DNA from: a virus
DNA length: 36,954 bases
Direction: 5' to 3' (one strand)
IMG/VR virus record: IMGVR_UViG_3300048597_000180
Span: 1-36,954 of that record
The position numbers were made by a program, and so were the translations under genes. The first letter of the stretch is position 1, and every line of letters begins with the position of its first letter. Below the pieces are notes generated by a model. It saw only the letters and a program-made list of their open reading frames with translations. It was not told the DNA's origin and did not search any database. Positions 1 to 7,337 of this stretch are shown in pieces.

Positions 1-637
1 GGTAGTCATGGCCCCAGCCGACACCCATCAGCTTCTTGGTCTTGGCGTCGAAGATGGGGCTTCCACTATCGCCAGAGATCAGCATGAAGCTGACATCGTA
101 GCTGCTCTCGCCGACATAGCCCGAGGGCTTGATCACCTTCCCTGCCCGCTTGTTGATCGTGCCGGCACGTGAGGCATTGATGCCGTACCCGACCTGGTAG
201 ACTTCCTGGCCAGTGTAGATCTCGTCTTCGAAGACTTCGACGTAGCCATCAACACCAGTGGAATCGATCTCCAGCAGGGACAGATCAGAGCTGGCCGAGT
301 AGCCGAGGAAGACTGCATCCTTCTTGGATCCATCAGAGAGCTTTACGTAGAGCGGGCTCGTCTGCTGCATAACGACGTGTCGACAAGTCAAGATGTAGCA
401 CTTCTTCGCCTCGGGATCATAGTGGCAGATGCCACCGGTACCGCCGGAGCTTCCAGCATGCACTTCGCAAGCAGCCTTCACAGCCCAGTCAGGAACGCTA
501 TCAGTCGCAGGACCAGGCATAGCAGGTTCACAATACCCGCCTGGGCAATACGATCCACCGCGACGACGGCCAAACAGCTGAGCATCAGCATCAGCAACAA
601 ACAGAAACAAGATCAGAAGAGCTAGTACCTTCTTCAT
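1..637 (-). CDS. Secreted trypsin-like serine protease (3' end cut by window edge)
   Basis: The 212 visible codons, starting at an ATG with an AAGGAGG Shine-Dalgarno 5 nt upstream, encode a signal peptide (MKK, then a LALLILFLFVA core and an ADA cleavage-type site before QLF). An Arg/Gly/Cys-rich stretch follows, then a chymotrypsin-fold domain. The catalytic triad is visible: His in TCRHVV, Asp in SSDLSLLEID, and Ser in SGDSGSP. It should act outside the cytoplasm as an endopeptidase. It lies 14 nt downstream of a holin-like membrane protein in the same operon, at the place where phages keep lysis genes. Only the end of the second beta-barrel is missing. The family call is firm. The role (lysis, virion maturation, or a secreted host-type enzyme) is inference. 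The frame runs open through the left edge. Confidence 0.85.
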   Translation of the reverse strand, partial: MKKVLALLILFLFVADADAQLFGRRRGGSYCPGGYCEPAMPGPATDSVPDWAVKAACEVHAGSSGGTGGICHYDPEAKKCYILTCRHVVMQQTSPLYVKLSDGSKKDAVFLGYSASSDLSLLEIDSTGVDGYVEVFEDEIYTGQEVYQVGYGINASRAGTINKRAGKVIKPSGYVGESSYDVSFMLISGDSGSPIFDAKTKKLMGVGWGHDY

Positions 638-651
638 GGGACCCTCCTTGG

Positions 652-978
652 TTACTGACCCTTTCGCCGATCCATTGCATCCTGGAAGGATTTGGTGATG
701 GCATTCAGCGAGGATTGAAACTCACGGTGTTCCCGCTCGAGCATGGTGTCGAACCGGGATTGTTGCTTATCGATGGCCTGGATGAACCTGTTCTGTTGCT
801 CCAGGTTGTTCTGATCGTTCTTGGCTGATTCATCACGTAGCCAGGTAGTGGTGAACCACATGCCTACGGTGAGAGCCAGCACGAGCAGACCCGTCGGCCC
901 GTATTTGTCGGCGACGGTCAGGGCCAAGGTGAAGGGGCCACTGATGGATTGCTGTGATGTCGTGGTTCCGTTCGACAT
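652..978 (-). CDS. Small single-TM, coiled-coil membrane protein (holin-like)
   Basis: A 108-aa protein with a short Ser/Thr/Gln N-terminus, one strongly hydrophobic segment (GPTGLLVLALTVGMWFTTTWL, about residues 28-48) and a long charged helical tail rich in Gln, Glu and Arg, predicted to be coiled coil. One TM segment plus a cytoplasmic coiled coil fits small holin-like or spanin-like phage proteins, but no specific family was recognised. It lies between a structured terminator element and the secreted serine protease, 14 nt from the latter, so the two probably form one transcription unit. Holin is inferred from size, topology and position only. A tail-associated or superinfection-exclusion membrane protein is also possible. 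Confidence 0.6.
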   Translation of the reverse strand: MSNGTTTSQQSISGPFTLALTVADKYGPTGLLVLALTVGMWFTTTWLRDESAKNDQNNLEQQNRFIQAIDKQQSRFDTMLEREHREFQSSLNAITKSFQDAMDRRKGQ

Positions 979-995
979 GGTTCATCCTGAAAACG

Positions 996-1067
996 AAAAA
1001 ACGCCGGTGCGGTAGGGATCTTCGCAGACGGATAACCGTCTCCGAGGATCACGGCCGCAACGGCGTT
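996..1067 (-). terminator. Extended stem structure ending in a T-tract, between glycosyltransferase and holin-like gene
   Basis: Read on the minus strand, the arms AACGCCG (1067-1061) and CGGCGTT (1006-1000) pair, and the last arm runs into six T. Inside, TGCGG pairs with CCGCA, and a six-bp hairpin AGACGG/CCGTCT with a TTAT loop caps the structure. The layout is a rho-independent terminator with an unusually long branched stem. It would lower transcription into the proposed lysis genes, or release a small structured RNA. Confidence 0.55.
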
Positions 1068-1137
1068 CGTGATTCTTGGCTTCGAGCAAGGCAACGGCCA
1101 AGCTCTGCATTGATTATTATGCGTCAGGCGTAGCTAG

Positions 1138-1968
1138 TCAACTGGGAGGCACCATCGACGACAGCTTCCAGTACTGTTTGAAAAAGTCGTATGCTTCCTT
1201 TTCCCCTGGCACTCCTGTGTGCTTTTGTGGCCACGGCCAATGCCCGAGCCGATGCCCGCCACGAGTGCGGAACTTGTCGGCGTACCGATGCGTGTACCCA
1301 GCATCATGAATCAGGCCCGGGCCCTGGTAGACCGTCCCGCCTCCGAGTGTGGCATCGATCTCGCATGCCGCCAGTGCAGCACGGAGTTGGTCCTGATCGC
1401 CGACACCGTACTGATAGCTCACCTGGTGGACGTGCCTGTTCAGCCAGTCGTAAAGGTAAGCCACTTTCCAGAGCTTGTGGGTGTCGAGCCTCCAGACTCC
1501 GCCGTCGATAGCGTGGTTACGTGGAGCCACTCCGTAGGCCGCCCAGTTGATAGCTTCGTGATGGTTCGTGCAGTACCAGGCCCCGGAGCCTGCCTGAAAG
1601 GCTTTCTCCGGATCTCCCCAAGGGACCACATCCGAGTCGATGAAATGCACATCGCTGAAAGGGAGTACTCCCGAAGTCAGACACCAGCTCTTGATGGGCC
1701 AACCGTTTCGCCATCCCTGGCACTGTGCATCTGGGACAGTCACGACAGCGACATCGAGCTGCTCGAACATCGCGAGGCGGAGCAGCTCGGCGGGACGACG
1801 TACCAGGACGATGGGGAGGTTGCTTCTCTTTCGAAGCATGCTCGCAGCGACAAAGTTGCCAGCTTCGTAGTCTCCGCCGCCGGCGAGAACGTAACCACGG
1901 CCGGTGCCAGGGCCTGAGTATTCGGGCACGTTGGCCAACTGTTGGAGGATAGCCTTTGCCAGATTCAT
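1138..1968 (-). CDS. Mannosyltransferase-like glycosyltransferase
   Basis: 276 aa from the ATG at 1968. That start overlaps the stop of the Cys-rich gene as ATGA, so the longer upstream frame is unlikely to be used. The N-terminus reads GRGYVLAGGGDYEAGNF and the centre carries VHFIDSDVVPWGDPEKAF, with the DxD (Asp-Ser-Asp) motif expected to bind Mn2+ and a nucleotide sugar. The layout resembles GT-A enzymes of the MNN/GT71 mannosyltransferase type. In planctomycetes I recognise this enzyme paired with a small Cys-rich protein like the one just upstream. It lies at the end of the tail operon, so it may glycosylate virion fibres or host envelope material. Donor and acceptor cannot be told from the sequence. 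Confidence 0.7.
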   Translation of the reverse strand: MNLAKAILQQLANVPEYSGPGTGRGYVLAGGGDYEAGNFVAASMLRKRSNLPIVLVRRPAELLRLAMFEQLDVAVVTVPDAQCQGWRNGWPIKSWCLTSGVLPFSDVHFIDSDVVPWGDPEKAFQAGSGAWYCTNHHEAINWAAYGVAPRNHAIDGGVWRLDTHKLWKVAYLYDWLNRHVHQVSYQYGVGDQDQLRAALAACEIDATLGGGTVYQGPGLIHDAGYTHRYADKFRTRGGHRLGHWPWPQKHTGVPGEKEAYDFFKQYWKLSSMVPPS

Positions 1969-2195
1969 TTTGGGAAGTCCGGGCATAATTTCTGGCAAAG
2001 CTTCAGCCCGCTTCGTGGTTGCGTAGACACAACACCATGCAACTTGCAGGCGAACGCAATGCAGCCGCAACCGGTACGATCAAGCTCAGCACCACGGTGA
2101 GGGCAACCGTCGTACAGGGGAATATGGGGAGTCAGCTTGGGGAGGGTTGCTCGTGTGGTCATGTGCAGCTTTATCATCTCAACGATCTTGCCCAT
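1965..2195 (-). CDS. Small Cys-rich protein paired with glycosyltransferase
   Basis: 76 aa with a C-terminal metal-ribbon-like pattern: CPHRG, then CGC, then FACKLHG, then CQKLC, giving six Cys and nearby His. The start ATG shares one base with the stop of the upstream 319-aa gene (TAATG), and its stop overlaps the glycosyltransferase start (ATGA), so it is translationally coupled on both sides. Small proteins of this pattern next to such a glycosyltransferase are familiar in planctomycete genomes, but their function is unknown to me. A zinc-binding accessory or acceptor protein for the enzyme is a reasonable guess. Confidence 0.7.
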   Translation of the reverse strand: MGKIVEMIKLHMTTRATLPKLTPHIPLYDGCPHRGAELDRTGCGCIAFACKLHGVVSTQPRSGLKLCQKLCPDFPK

Positions 2196-3154
2196 TATTC
2201 CTCCACGCAGTCAGGGTCGAGCATTGGGGTAATGGTAATAGCAGGGAGTCTGATCCCTGGACCATCAATGGCAAGCGTTCCACCGAAGTCTGTGATGGTC
2301 CCAGATCCACCAATGAAGTCGTTCGGTATAAGACCAACATCGACCGGATCTGGATCACCAAACGGAGGACTAAAGATGCTCTGACCGTTGAACGAAAAAC
2401 TAGGGTCAGAAGAACTATTGACTTGTGAACCAAACCACACAATGGCATCACCAGCTTCGTAAGGGCTTTCACATGCTAGTGCGATGGTGAATCTAGCGAC
2501 GATGGTAACGTTGAAAGTGACCGTCCCCAGGTCGCTTGTATAGGTTAAGTCACCAGTCCATTGGGGAGCATAGGGCAGGTCATCAGTGATGTCGCCGTTT
2601 TCGTCCAGTGCAGCTGGGCCCGAGATCGTGCAATCACCGACTCCGATGTTTCCGAAGTACATGAAGTCCGGATCACTCCCCACCTTGGCGATGGTGTTGC
2701 CGATGAGCGTCCAACGCGGCGTGACGAAAAGATTATCCCAGAGTAGGTTTGATGCAGTCAGGGACTTATGCCAGGTTGTCCACCACCAGCATACACAGCT
2801 TGAGCAACACCCAGCACACCCGTTCGGCATGCGTGGACCGGTTGTGCCTGATGATGAACCTGAGTACTCTTCGACCTGCAAACACTGCTCACACCAGCTG
2901 GCAATCACCGGCTTGCCGTTTTTCGTGCCAGTCACCAGGCCCAGGTATCGCTCACCCTGCTGGAACTGAGTGGACCCTGGCTGGCACCACTGCCGAGCCC
3001 ATGCCAGTATCGGCTTCCCGGATGAATGCCTGCCCGTAAACAGACCATGCCCACGGTACCCTTGATAGAGACCTGGGCAACTTCCCTTCATTCGAGTGTG
3101 AACCGGCATGCCATCAGGGGCCTGACCGGAGCGTAAGGCCAGGCCTCGGCTCAT
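2195..3154 (-). CDS. Cys-rich tail-tip/adhesin-like structural protein
   Basis: 319 aa. The N-terminal third is rich in Gly, Gln, Trp and Cys, including WCEQC and the cluster NGCAGCCSSCVCWWW (about residues 112-126). The rest is Thr/Ser/Val-rich and probably beta-structured (for example DLTYTSDLGTVTFNVTI), ending in a Pro/Asp-rich tail. No enzyme motif was seen. It follows the tape-measure gene and two small genes and overlaps both neighbours by stop/start coupling, so a distal tail or receptor-binding role is likely. Beta-rich proteins with CxxC clusters are common at this site in planctomycete phage-like operons. The exact role is inference. Confidence 0.55.
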   Translation of the reverse strand: MSRGLALRSGQAPDGMPVHTRMKGSCPGLYQGYRGHGLFTGRHSSGKPILAWARQWCQPGSTQFQQGERYLGLVTGTKNGKPVIASWCEQCLQVEEYSGSSSGTTGPRMPNGCAGCCSSCVCWWWTTWHKSLTASNLLWDNLFVTPRWTLIGNTIAKVGSDPDFMYFGNIGVGDCTISGPAALDENGDITDDLPYAPQWTGDLTYTSDLGTVTFNVTIVARFTIALACESPYEAGDAIVWFGSQVNSSSDPSFSFNGQSIFSPPFGDPDPVDVGLIPNDFIGGSGTITDFGGTLAIDGPGIRLPAITITPMLDPDCVEE

Positions 3155-3414
3155 GTGTTGAGATCTTCCAGGTAAACAAGTGCATCGCTGACCGGCTCAT
3201 ACCCTGAGCCATCAGGCTTGCGGCGAAGGATCTTCACCTGCCAGAGCCCATCTTCATCAGGTTCTTCGGAGATGACTTCGAAGGCGACTACTCGAGCTGG
3301 AGCAATGATTGACTCACCAGGTGAACCAACGGGACGCCGGCCGGGCTTGGACTCATAGTCCTTGAGCATCCGGCCGACTCGGGCTGCGGCACCTGTGGTA
3401 AGTTTGACTGCCAT
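3151..3414 (-). CDS. Small tail-region protein of unknown function
   Basis: 87 aa. The first half is basic (MAVKLTTGAAARVGRMLKDY, then GRRPVG); the second half alternates hydrophobic and charged residues (ARVVAFEVISEEPDEDGLWQVKIL), suggesting a small beta domain. Its start overlaps the upstream stop as TAATG and its stop overlaps the next start as ATGA. It therefore belongs to the tail-tip transcription unit. No family was recognised. A baseplate or fibre adaptor role is only positional inference. Confidence 0.6.
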   Translation of the reverse strand: MAVKLTTGAAARVGRMLKDYESKPGRRPVGSPGESIIAPARVVAFEVISEEPDEDGLWQVKILRRKPDGSGYEPVSDALVYLEDLNT

Positions 3415-3905
3415 TATGATCCGTACTCATTGACGAGGAAGTAAGCTGCGATGCCCTTGCCTGGGGTTCCACCGCTGACCGTGATCTGGACGGAGAGATC
3501 GTCGCCGGCGACCAGAGCTGTGGGGCTCGGCGTTGCCGTCTTGACCGTGTTGGCAAGGTCAGCATCGGTGAAGGTCACCGTTCCCACCGAAGTGCCGTTG
3601 AGCCTCCAGGTAACTGTCACAGTATGACCAGCACCGCAGACCACAGGGAGCTTCGCCTTCAGGCTGACGAGAGCTCCAACAGCACCATAGATGACGTGCA
3701 GGACTTTCCAGTCTGCAGCGTTCCAGTTGTTGCGGTCCTGGCTGTAGCAATAGGTTCGCTGCTGCTGGACCTTCGAGGCCTGCAGGGCCGTGGATCCGGA
3801 GCCGGTGAACTGAGGATCACCGATGCTGGCAGCAGGCAGGCTGGCACTGCCCACCACGGTCAGTGTACTGCACTGCAGATCGGGAACTGTTGCGGGGATG
3901 GACAT
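3414..3905 (-). CDS. Beta-rich tail-tip/fibre protein
   Basis: 163 aa. The N-terminus (VPDLQCSTLTVVGSASLPAAS) resembles repeat-type fibre shaft segments. The middle contains YCYSQDRNNWNAADWKVLH. The C-terminal half (residues about 90-155) is Thr/Val-rich and looks like an Ig-like or immunoglobulin-type beta sandwich (VTVTWRLNGTSVGTVTF, then DDLSVQITVSG). It lies directly after the gene that follows the tape measure and before two coupled small genes. A structural role at the tail tip is the most likely reading. No enzymatic residues were seen. Confidence 0.55.
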   Translation of the reverse strand: MSIPATVPDLQCSTLTVVGSASLPAASIGDPQFTGSGSTALQASKVQQQRTYCYSQDRNNWNAADWKVLHVIYGAVGALVSLKAKLPVVCGAGHTVTVTWRLNGTSVGTVTFTDADLANTVKTATPSPTALVAGDDLSVQITVSGGTPGKGIAAYFLVNEYGS

Positions 3906-3915
3906 CGATGTCTCC

Positions 3916-4821
3916 TTAAGGGGTAAGCCCCATCAGCTGATAGAGGGGGAGATGATTCACTTCGCGGTACTTGCGATAAGTTTCGATCAGATAAGGGCTG
4001 GAGCGGTAGGGGTCAGAGACGCCGTTCTCATCCAGTAGCACTGGATCCGCAGGACGTTCACCATTGGCGCCAATGATCGGCCAGAGGAAGTAGTTGCCGG
4101 GGTCGCCAGGGTCTTCCACTTTCTCGTTGTACCCTGCTGAGACATAGGGTTTGTTCCACCCCTCCCAGTCTGTCTCGATGGAACAGGACACTTCCCAAAA
4201 ACGGAAACCATTTTCCCATCGTGGGCTACCGGAGAACCCGTTGAACTTGCTGAGCTTGGGACCGATCACCACGCCCCAGTACGGGATGCTGATTGCTGTA
4301 AGGTTGATCGAATCCTGCAGGGCCACTTCCAGAGCGAACGGCCAGACCGGCAAGTTCTTGGTGATCGTGAACCCAGGGGAATGCGACTCGACTTCAATCG
4401 GTTCATTCGGCAATTCTCCAGCCGTGTTGACCATCAGAACGCCATAGGCATCCCTGATCGCGATCCGCTGGCGTTGTTGTGGCGATCGCGAAATCGTCGG
4501 AGGCCTGAGGAGTGGATTCTCTACATACTCGTCAGGGTTCTCACGCAGGCTGGGGCTGTTGGTGTAGTCAAGAGAAACTGTCCACTCGTCGGCCATGGAC
4601 TGATTCTGTGAGGGCGTCCTGCCCACACAGAAACAGGTACCATCCGTGGGCCAAGTCGAGGCCAGCAAAGGCAAGGCTGGGTAAGCCAGGACGGTTGCCG
4701 GGTCCTCGTTGCGGGTGTTGCTCTTGAGCTTCCATACGGACTGGAACGTCTTCACTCGCTTGCCGCCGGTGAGCTCTTCCTTGCCAGACCTGCCGATGAT
4801 GACACAGTTGGTGATAGCCAT
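3916..4821 (-). CDS. Distal tail protein candidate (unknown family)
   Basis: 301 aa, coupled to the tape-measure stop by TAATG. The product starts MAITNCVIIGRSGKEELTG and has many aromatic residues and prolines (ENPLLRPPTISRSPQQRQ, VIGPKLSKFNGFSG, WEGWNKPYVSAGYNEK). There is no signal peptide, TM segment or repeat. The gene immediately downstream of the tape measure usually encodes the distal tail (Dit-like) or first tail-tip protein. I did not recognise a named family, so the role rests on gene order. Confidence 0.55.
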   Translation of the reverse strand: MAITNCVIIGRSGKEELTGGKRVKTFQSVWKLKSNTRNEDPATVLAYPALPLLASTWPTDGTCFCVGRTPSQNQSMADEWTVSLDYTNSPSLRENPDEYVENPLLRPPTISRSPQQRQRIAIRDAYGVLMVNTAGELPNEPIEVESHSPGFTITKNLPVWPFALEVALQDSINLTAISIPYWGVVIGPKLSKFNGFSGSPRWENGFRFWEVSCSIETDWEGWNKPYVSAGYNEKVEDPGDPGNYFLWPIIGANGERPADPVLLDENGVSDPYRSSPYLIETYRKYREVNHLPLYQLMGLTP

Positions 4822-6599
4822 TAGTAGCTGGCACCTCCACCGAAGTCAGCGACGAAGTCAGTATCAGCGCTGGTGATCGATTCCTCCATGCTCTCCAGCA
4901 GCGTCGTCTGCTTGTCTGCTGCCTTCACCAACTTGGTGGTGTTCTCGCTGGTTTTCTGAGCAGGTGAGTTGAAGTCCCGGCTACGCATGACCACGTTGTA
5001 AGCTTCCTTCGAGCCAGCTTCGATTGCTCCGGATCGCTTCCATTCCTGGCCCTTGCCGATTGCTGCGGCCATCGCTGCAGATCCACCAGGAGTACTTGAG
5101 GGGGAAGTTGCTGCAGCTGCAACGGTTGCGTTCGCCCCGGCAAGCTTGCTGGCAAAGTCTGCTTTGCCCTTCTCGACAAACGCATCCCGGCCCTGGCCGA
5201 GGCTCTGATCCAGAGCCCTGATTCGATTCGCTGCTTCCTTCTCCCACTGGGTGAACTCTCGCTTCGTCACGCTGAGGGATTCAGTGATCGAGGTCTTGAA
5301 GCCGTCGGTCAGTGGCGTCCAGATGTCGGCCAGCGAAGTGGTGCCAGCGATCAGGCCCGGGATGTTCTTGAAGAACTCAACAATGTTCTTCCCGATGTTG
5401 GAGAAGATCGTTGTCGTCATGTTGTAGATGTCGGTGAAGACGTTCTTCCACTGGCGACTGAACCAGGACAACACTTCGGGAATGTTCACGGTAAAGAGAT
5501 GCACGATGTCATTCCCGGCGATCGACATCGTCAGCTTCACGCTCTCCCAGCCGAGCTCCCAGTAGCTGGAGAAGTTCTTGAAGAAGTACTGCACGTTGAG
5601 CATCGAGTCGATGAAGATCTCTTTGAAGTTGAGCGTAGAGGCTCCGATCCCTTCGAAGACAAGACCGATGCTCGCCCAGGCCAGGTCGAACGCCATGCGG
5701 ACACCTTCCCACACTGCACCGATGTATGAGCCGAGCGTTTCGAAATACATCTGCACGTAGGGAACGAACCCACCAATCGACTCGGCCCAGCTGGCCACGC
5801 TTTCCTGGATGGTCCCGGTGAAGCTGATCAGCCCACCGATGGCATCCTTTCCACTGAAAACAGTAAGCAGACCTTCACCGAGCTTGGTAAGACTTACCCC
5901 AACGTTGTCGGTCAAAGTTGACCACATGCCACCAATGGTTTTACTCTGCTTTTCTGAACCGCCAGCGAACCGACCACCAGCACTAGTCATTGAGGTGATA
6001 GCCTTATCGAGATCTCCGAAGCTGATCTTCCCTTCAGAAGCCAGTTTCTTGACCTGCACCTCGGCCACACCGAACTGGCTGGCCAGTGCCTGGATGAGAG
6101 GGACACCCCGTTCGGTGAATTGATTGATGTCCTCACTCATGAGGACACCAGCAACCTTGGCCTTGCCGTAGAGCGTGGCCATCTCACCAATGGGCTGATT
6201 GAGCAGAGCGGAGATGTCACCGATCCGGCGGAGCTTGGGGACGATCTCGTCAGCATCCATGCCGAATGCCGCCAGGCTCTTTCCGGCTTTAGTAAGCTCT
6301 GGTAGCTGAAACGGTGTCTCGGCTCCGAACTTCGCCAGATCACCCATCAGGACTTTAGCCTTCTCGGCAGATCCGAGCAGTGTCTCGAAGGCGACGGCAT
6401 TCGACTCCATCTCAGCTGCACCGCCGAACATCGACTTGATACCTTCGCCGATGCCCGTGGTGATACCTACTACTGAACCCAGCTTACCGATCTGGCTGAT
6501 GAAGCCTCCAAGAGTGTTCGACATCGACGCAAAGCCAGCCGTAAATCCGCTGCTGTTCGCAGAGACCATGACTGCCATATGTCCAATCGAAGTACTCAC
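4821..6599 (-). CDS. Tail tape measure protein
   Basis: 592 aa, GTG start overlapping the upstream stop (TAGTG). Residues about 60-220 match the conserved tape-measure N-terminal domain (ESNAVAFETLLGS, KFGAETPFQLPEL, GMDADEIVPKLRRIGDI, GKISFGDLDKAI). Hydrophobic stretches follow around residues 240-420, then an Ala/Lys/Gln-rich helical C-terminus. The protein would set tail length and be threaded through the tail tube. Taking the usual 1.5 angstrom per residue of helix, 592 aa predicts a tail of roughly 90 nm (inference). It lies between the tail chaperones and the tail-tip genes, in the canonical siphovirus order. Confidence 0.93.
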   Translation of the reverse strand: MSTSIGHMAVMVSANSSGFTAGFASMSNTLGGFISQIGKLGSVVGITTGIGEGIKSMFGGAAEMESNAVAFETLLGSAEKAKVLMGDLAKFGAETPFQLPELTKAGKSLAAFGMDADEIVPKLRRIGDISALLNQPIGEMATLYGKAKVAGVLMSEDINQFTERGVPLIQALASQFGVAEVQVKKLASEGKISFGDLDKAITSMTSAGGRFAGGSEKQSKTIGGMWSTLTDNVGVSLTKLGEGLLTVFSGKDAIGGLISFTGTIQESVASWAESIGGFVPYVQMYFETLGSYIGAVWEGVRMAFDLAWASIGLVFEGIGASTLNFKEIFIDSMLNVQYFFKNFSSYWELGWESVKLTMSIAGNDIVHLFTVNIPEVLSWFSRQWKNVFTDIYNMTTTIFSNIGKNIVEFFKNIPGLIAGTTSLADIWTPLTDGFKTSITESLSVTKREFTQWEKEAANRIRALDQSLGQGRDAFVEKGKADFASKLAGANATVAAAATSPSSTPGGSAAMAAAIGKGQEWKRSGAIEAGSKEAYNVVMRSRDFNSPAQKTSENTTKLVKAADKQTTLLESMEESITSADTDFVADFGGGASY

Positions 6600-6838
6600 T
6601 ACTCTTCCTCACTGAGTGCCATGCATACAGCTACGGCCTGCTCAAGTTCCTTCCCCTCATCCACTGGTGTGGGGTCCCAGACTGGAAGGAACTTGTCGAT
6701 GGATACCTTTTCGCCAGTCATGCTGTGATGCAAGTGAGCTGACTGGAGAGCTGACCGAAGATCAGCCCTGTCTTCCTTCCATGGCTCTACTGCGAAGTAG
6801 GCCTGCCAGGCAGACAGGACCTCATCTGGTAAGCTCAT
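6599..6838 (-). CDS. Tail assembly chaperone, downstream (T-like) open frame
   Basis: A 79-aa open frame starting at an ATG that overlaps the stop of the upstream chaperone frame. Its -1 phase continues upstream past this ATG without a stop as far as an A-rich slippery site at 6913-6919. The product is therefore probably made mainly as the C-terminal extension of a fusion protein. The joining sequence (RLAFQWGVLDPFDLMSLPDE, then VLSAWQAYFAVEPW) has the look of lambda gpGT-type extensions. Independent translation from the ATG is possible, but no good Shine-Dalgarno was seen just before it. Confidence 0.75.
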   Translation of the reverse strand: MSLPDEVLSAWQAYFAVEPWKEDRADLRSALQSAHLHHSMTGEKVSIDKFLPVWDPTPVDEGKELEQAVAVCMALSEEE

Positions 6839-7278
6839 CAGGTCGAAAGGGTCGAGGACTCCCCACTGGAAGGCGAGCCGGAAGCAGACGCGGAGGCGCC
6901 AGCTGTCTCGAATTTTTTTTCCAGTGCCTCCTGGTGTGCCTTCGTGAATCGGTTCAATCGATCCGCCACGGTGACCAGGCCTTCAAGCTCATGGGCTGCC
7001 ATGTCGCCCACCAGCTTTTCGTCACCCCTGAGGAAGATCGGCTTGCCCTGGGCATCGCAGATACAGGCCACCAGCATCCGGCCTCGAACATTGGGACGAT
7101 AGGCCACGCCATCCTTGAGGGCTTTCGCTCGCTCCTCAGCAAAGCTTGACTCGAAGGTGTCGAGTTCGTTGGCAGACAACTCTCGGACGTGCACGGTACC
7201 GCCCCAGGCAGGAACGGCTACGGGCTCCGACTTCAAGGCCCGAACGGTTGCCATGATGGCTTCACGATTCAACAACAT
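6838..7278 (-). CDS. Tail assembly chaperone (G-like), with programmed frameshift site
   Basis: 146 aa from the ATG at 7278, chosen because AAGGAG lies 8 nt upstream; the GTG nine bases further out has no such spacing. The protein is alpha/beta in its first 100 residues (VRALKSEPVAVPAWGGTVHV, then ANELDTFESSFAEE), and its tail after about residue 122 is low-complexity Ala/Ser. It sits between the tail tube and tape-measure genes, as in lambda G. Near its end a perfect A_AAA_AAA heptamer permits a -1 shift into the next frame. Predicted products are 146 aa (no shift) and about 226 aa (shift), counted from this start. Confidence 0.8.
   Translation of the reverse strand: MLLNREAIMATVRALKSEPVAVPAWGGTVHVRELSANELDTFESSFAEERAKALKDGVAYRPNVRGRMLVACICDAQGKPIFLRGDEKLVGDMAAHELEGLVTVADRLNRFTKAHQEALEKKFETAGASASASGSPSSGESSTLST
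6913..6919 (-). promoter_or_regulatory. Programmed -1 ribosomal frameshift slippery heptamer
   Basis: Eight consecutive A on the minus strand are read in zero frame as GAA AAA AAA, giving the canonical X_XXY_YYZ arrangement A_AAA_AAA. A -1 slip continues as ATT CGA GAC AGC TGG and stays open through the downstream 79-aa frame to its TAG at 6599. Tail assembly chaperone frameshifts at this spot are well established in siphoviruses. Confidence 0.8.
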
Positions 7279-7321
7279 TGATAACACTCCTTGAAAACGA
7301 AATGGGCAACCAGGACAGCAA

Positions 7322-7337
7322 CCATCGCTTACGATGG
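7322..7337 (-). terminator. Hairpin enclosing the tail-tube stop codon
   Basis: On the minus strand CCATCG and CGATGG pair around a TAAG loop that holds the TAA stop of the tail-tube gene. GCAAC and GTTGC flank it and can extend the stem past a small bulge. There is no strong T-tract, so an attenuator or mRNA 3'-end stabiliser is more likely than a full terminator. Confidence 0.4.

Noticed and set aside
1219-1917. Long plus-strand open frame (232 aa) opposite the glycosyltransferase
   Set aside because: It mirrors the codons of a well-supported minus-strand gene, has no ribosome-binding site or family signature, and lies against the direction of the tail operon.
6616-7149. 177-aa plus-strand frame over the tail chaperones
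   Set aside because: Antisense to the chaperone and frameshift region, with no domain and no ribosome-binding site.
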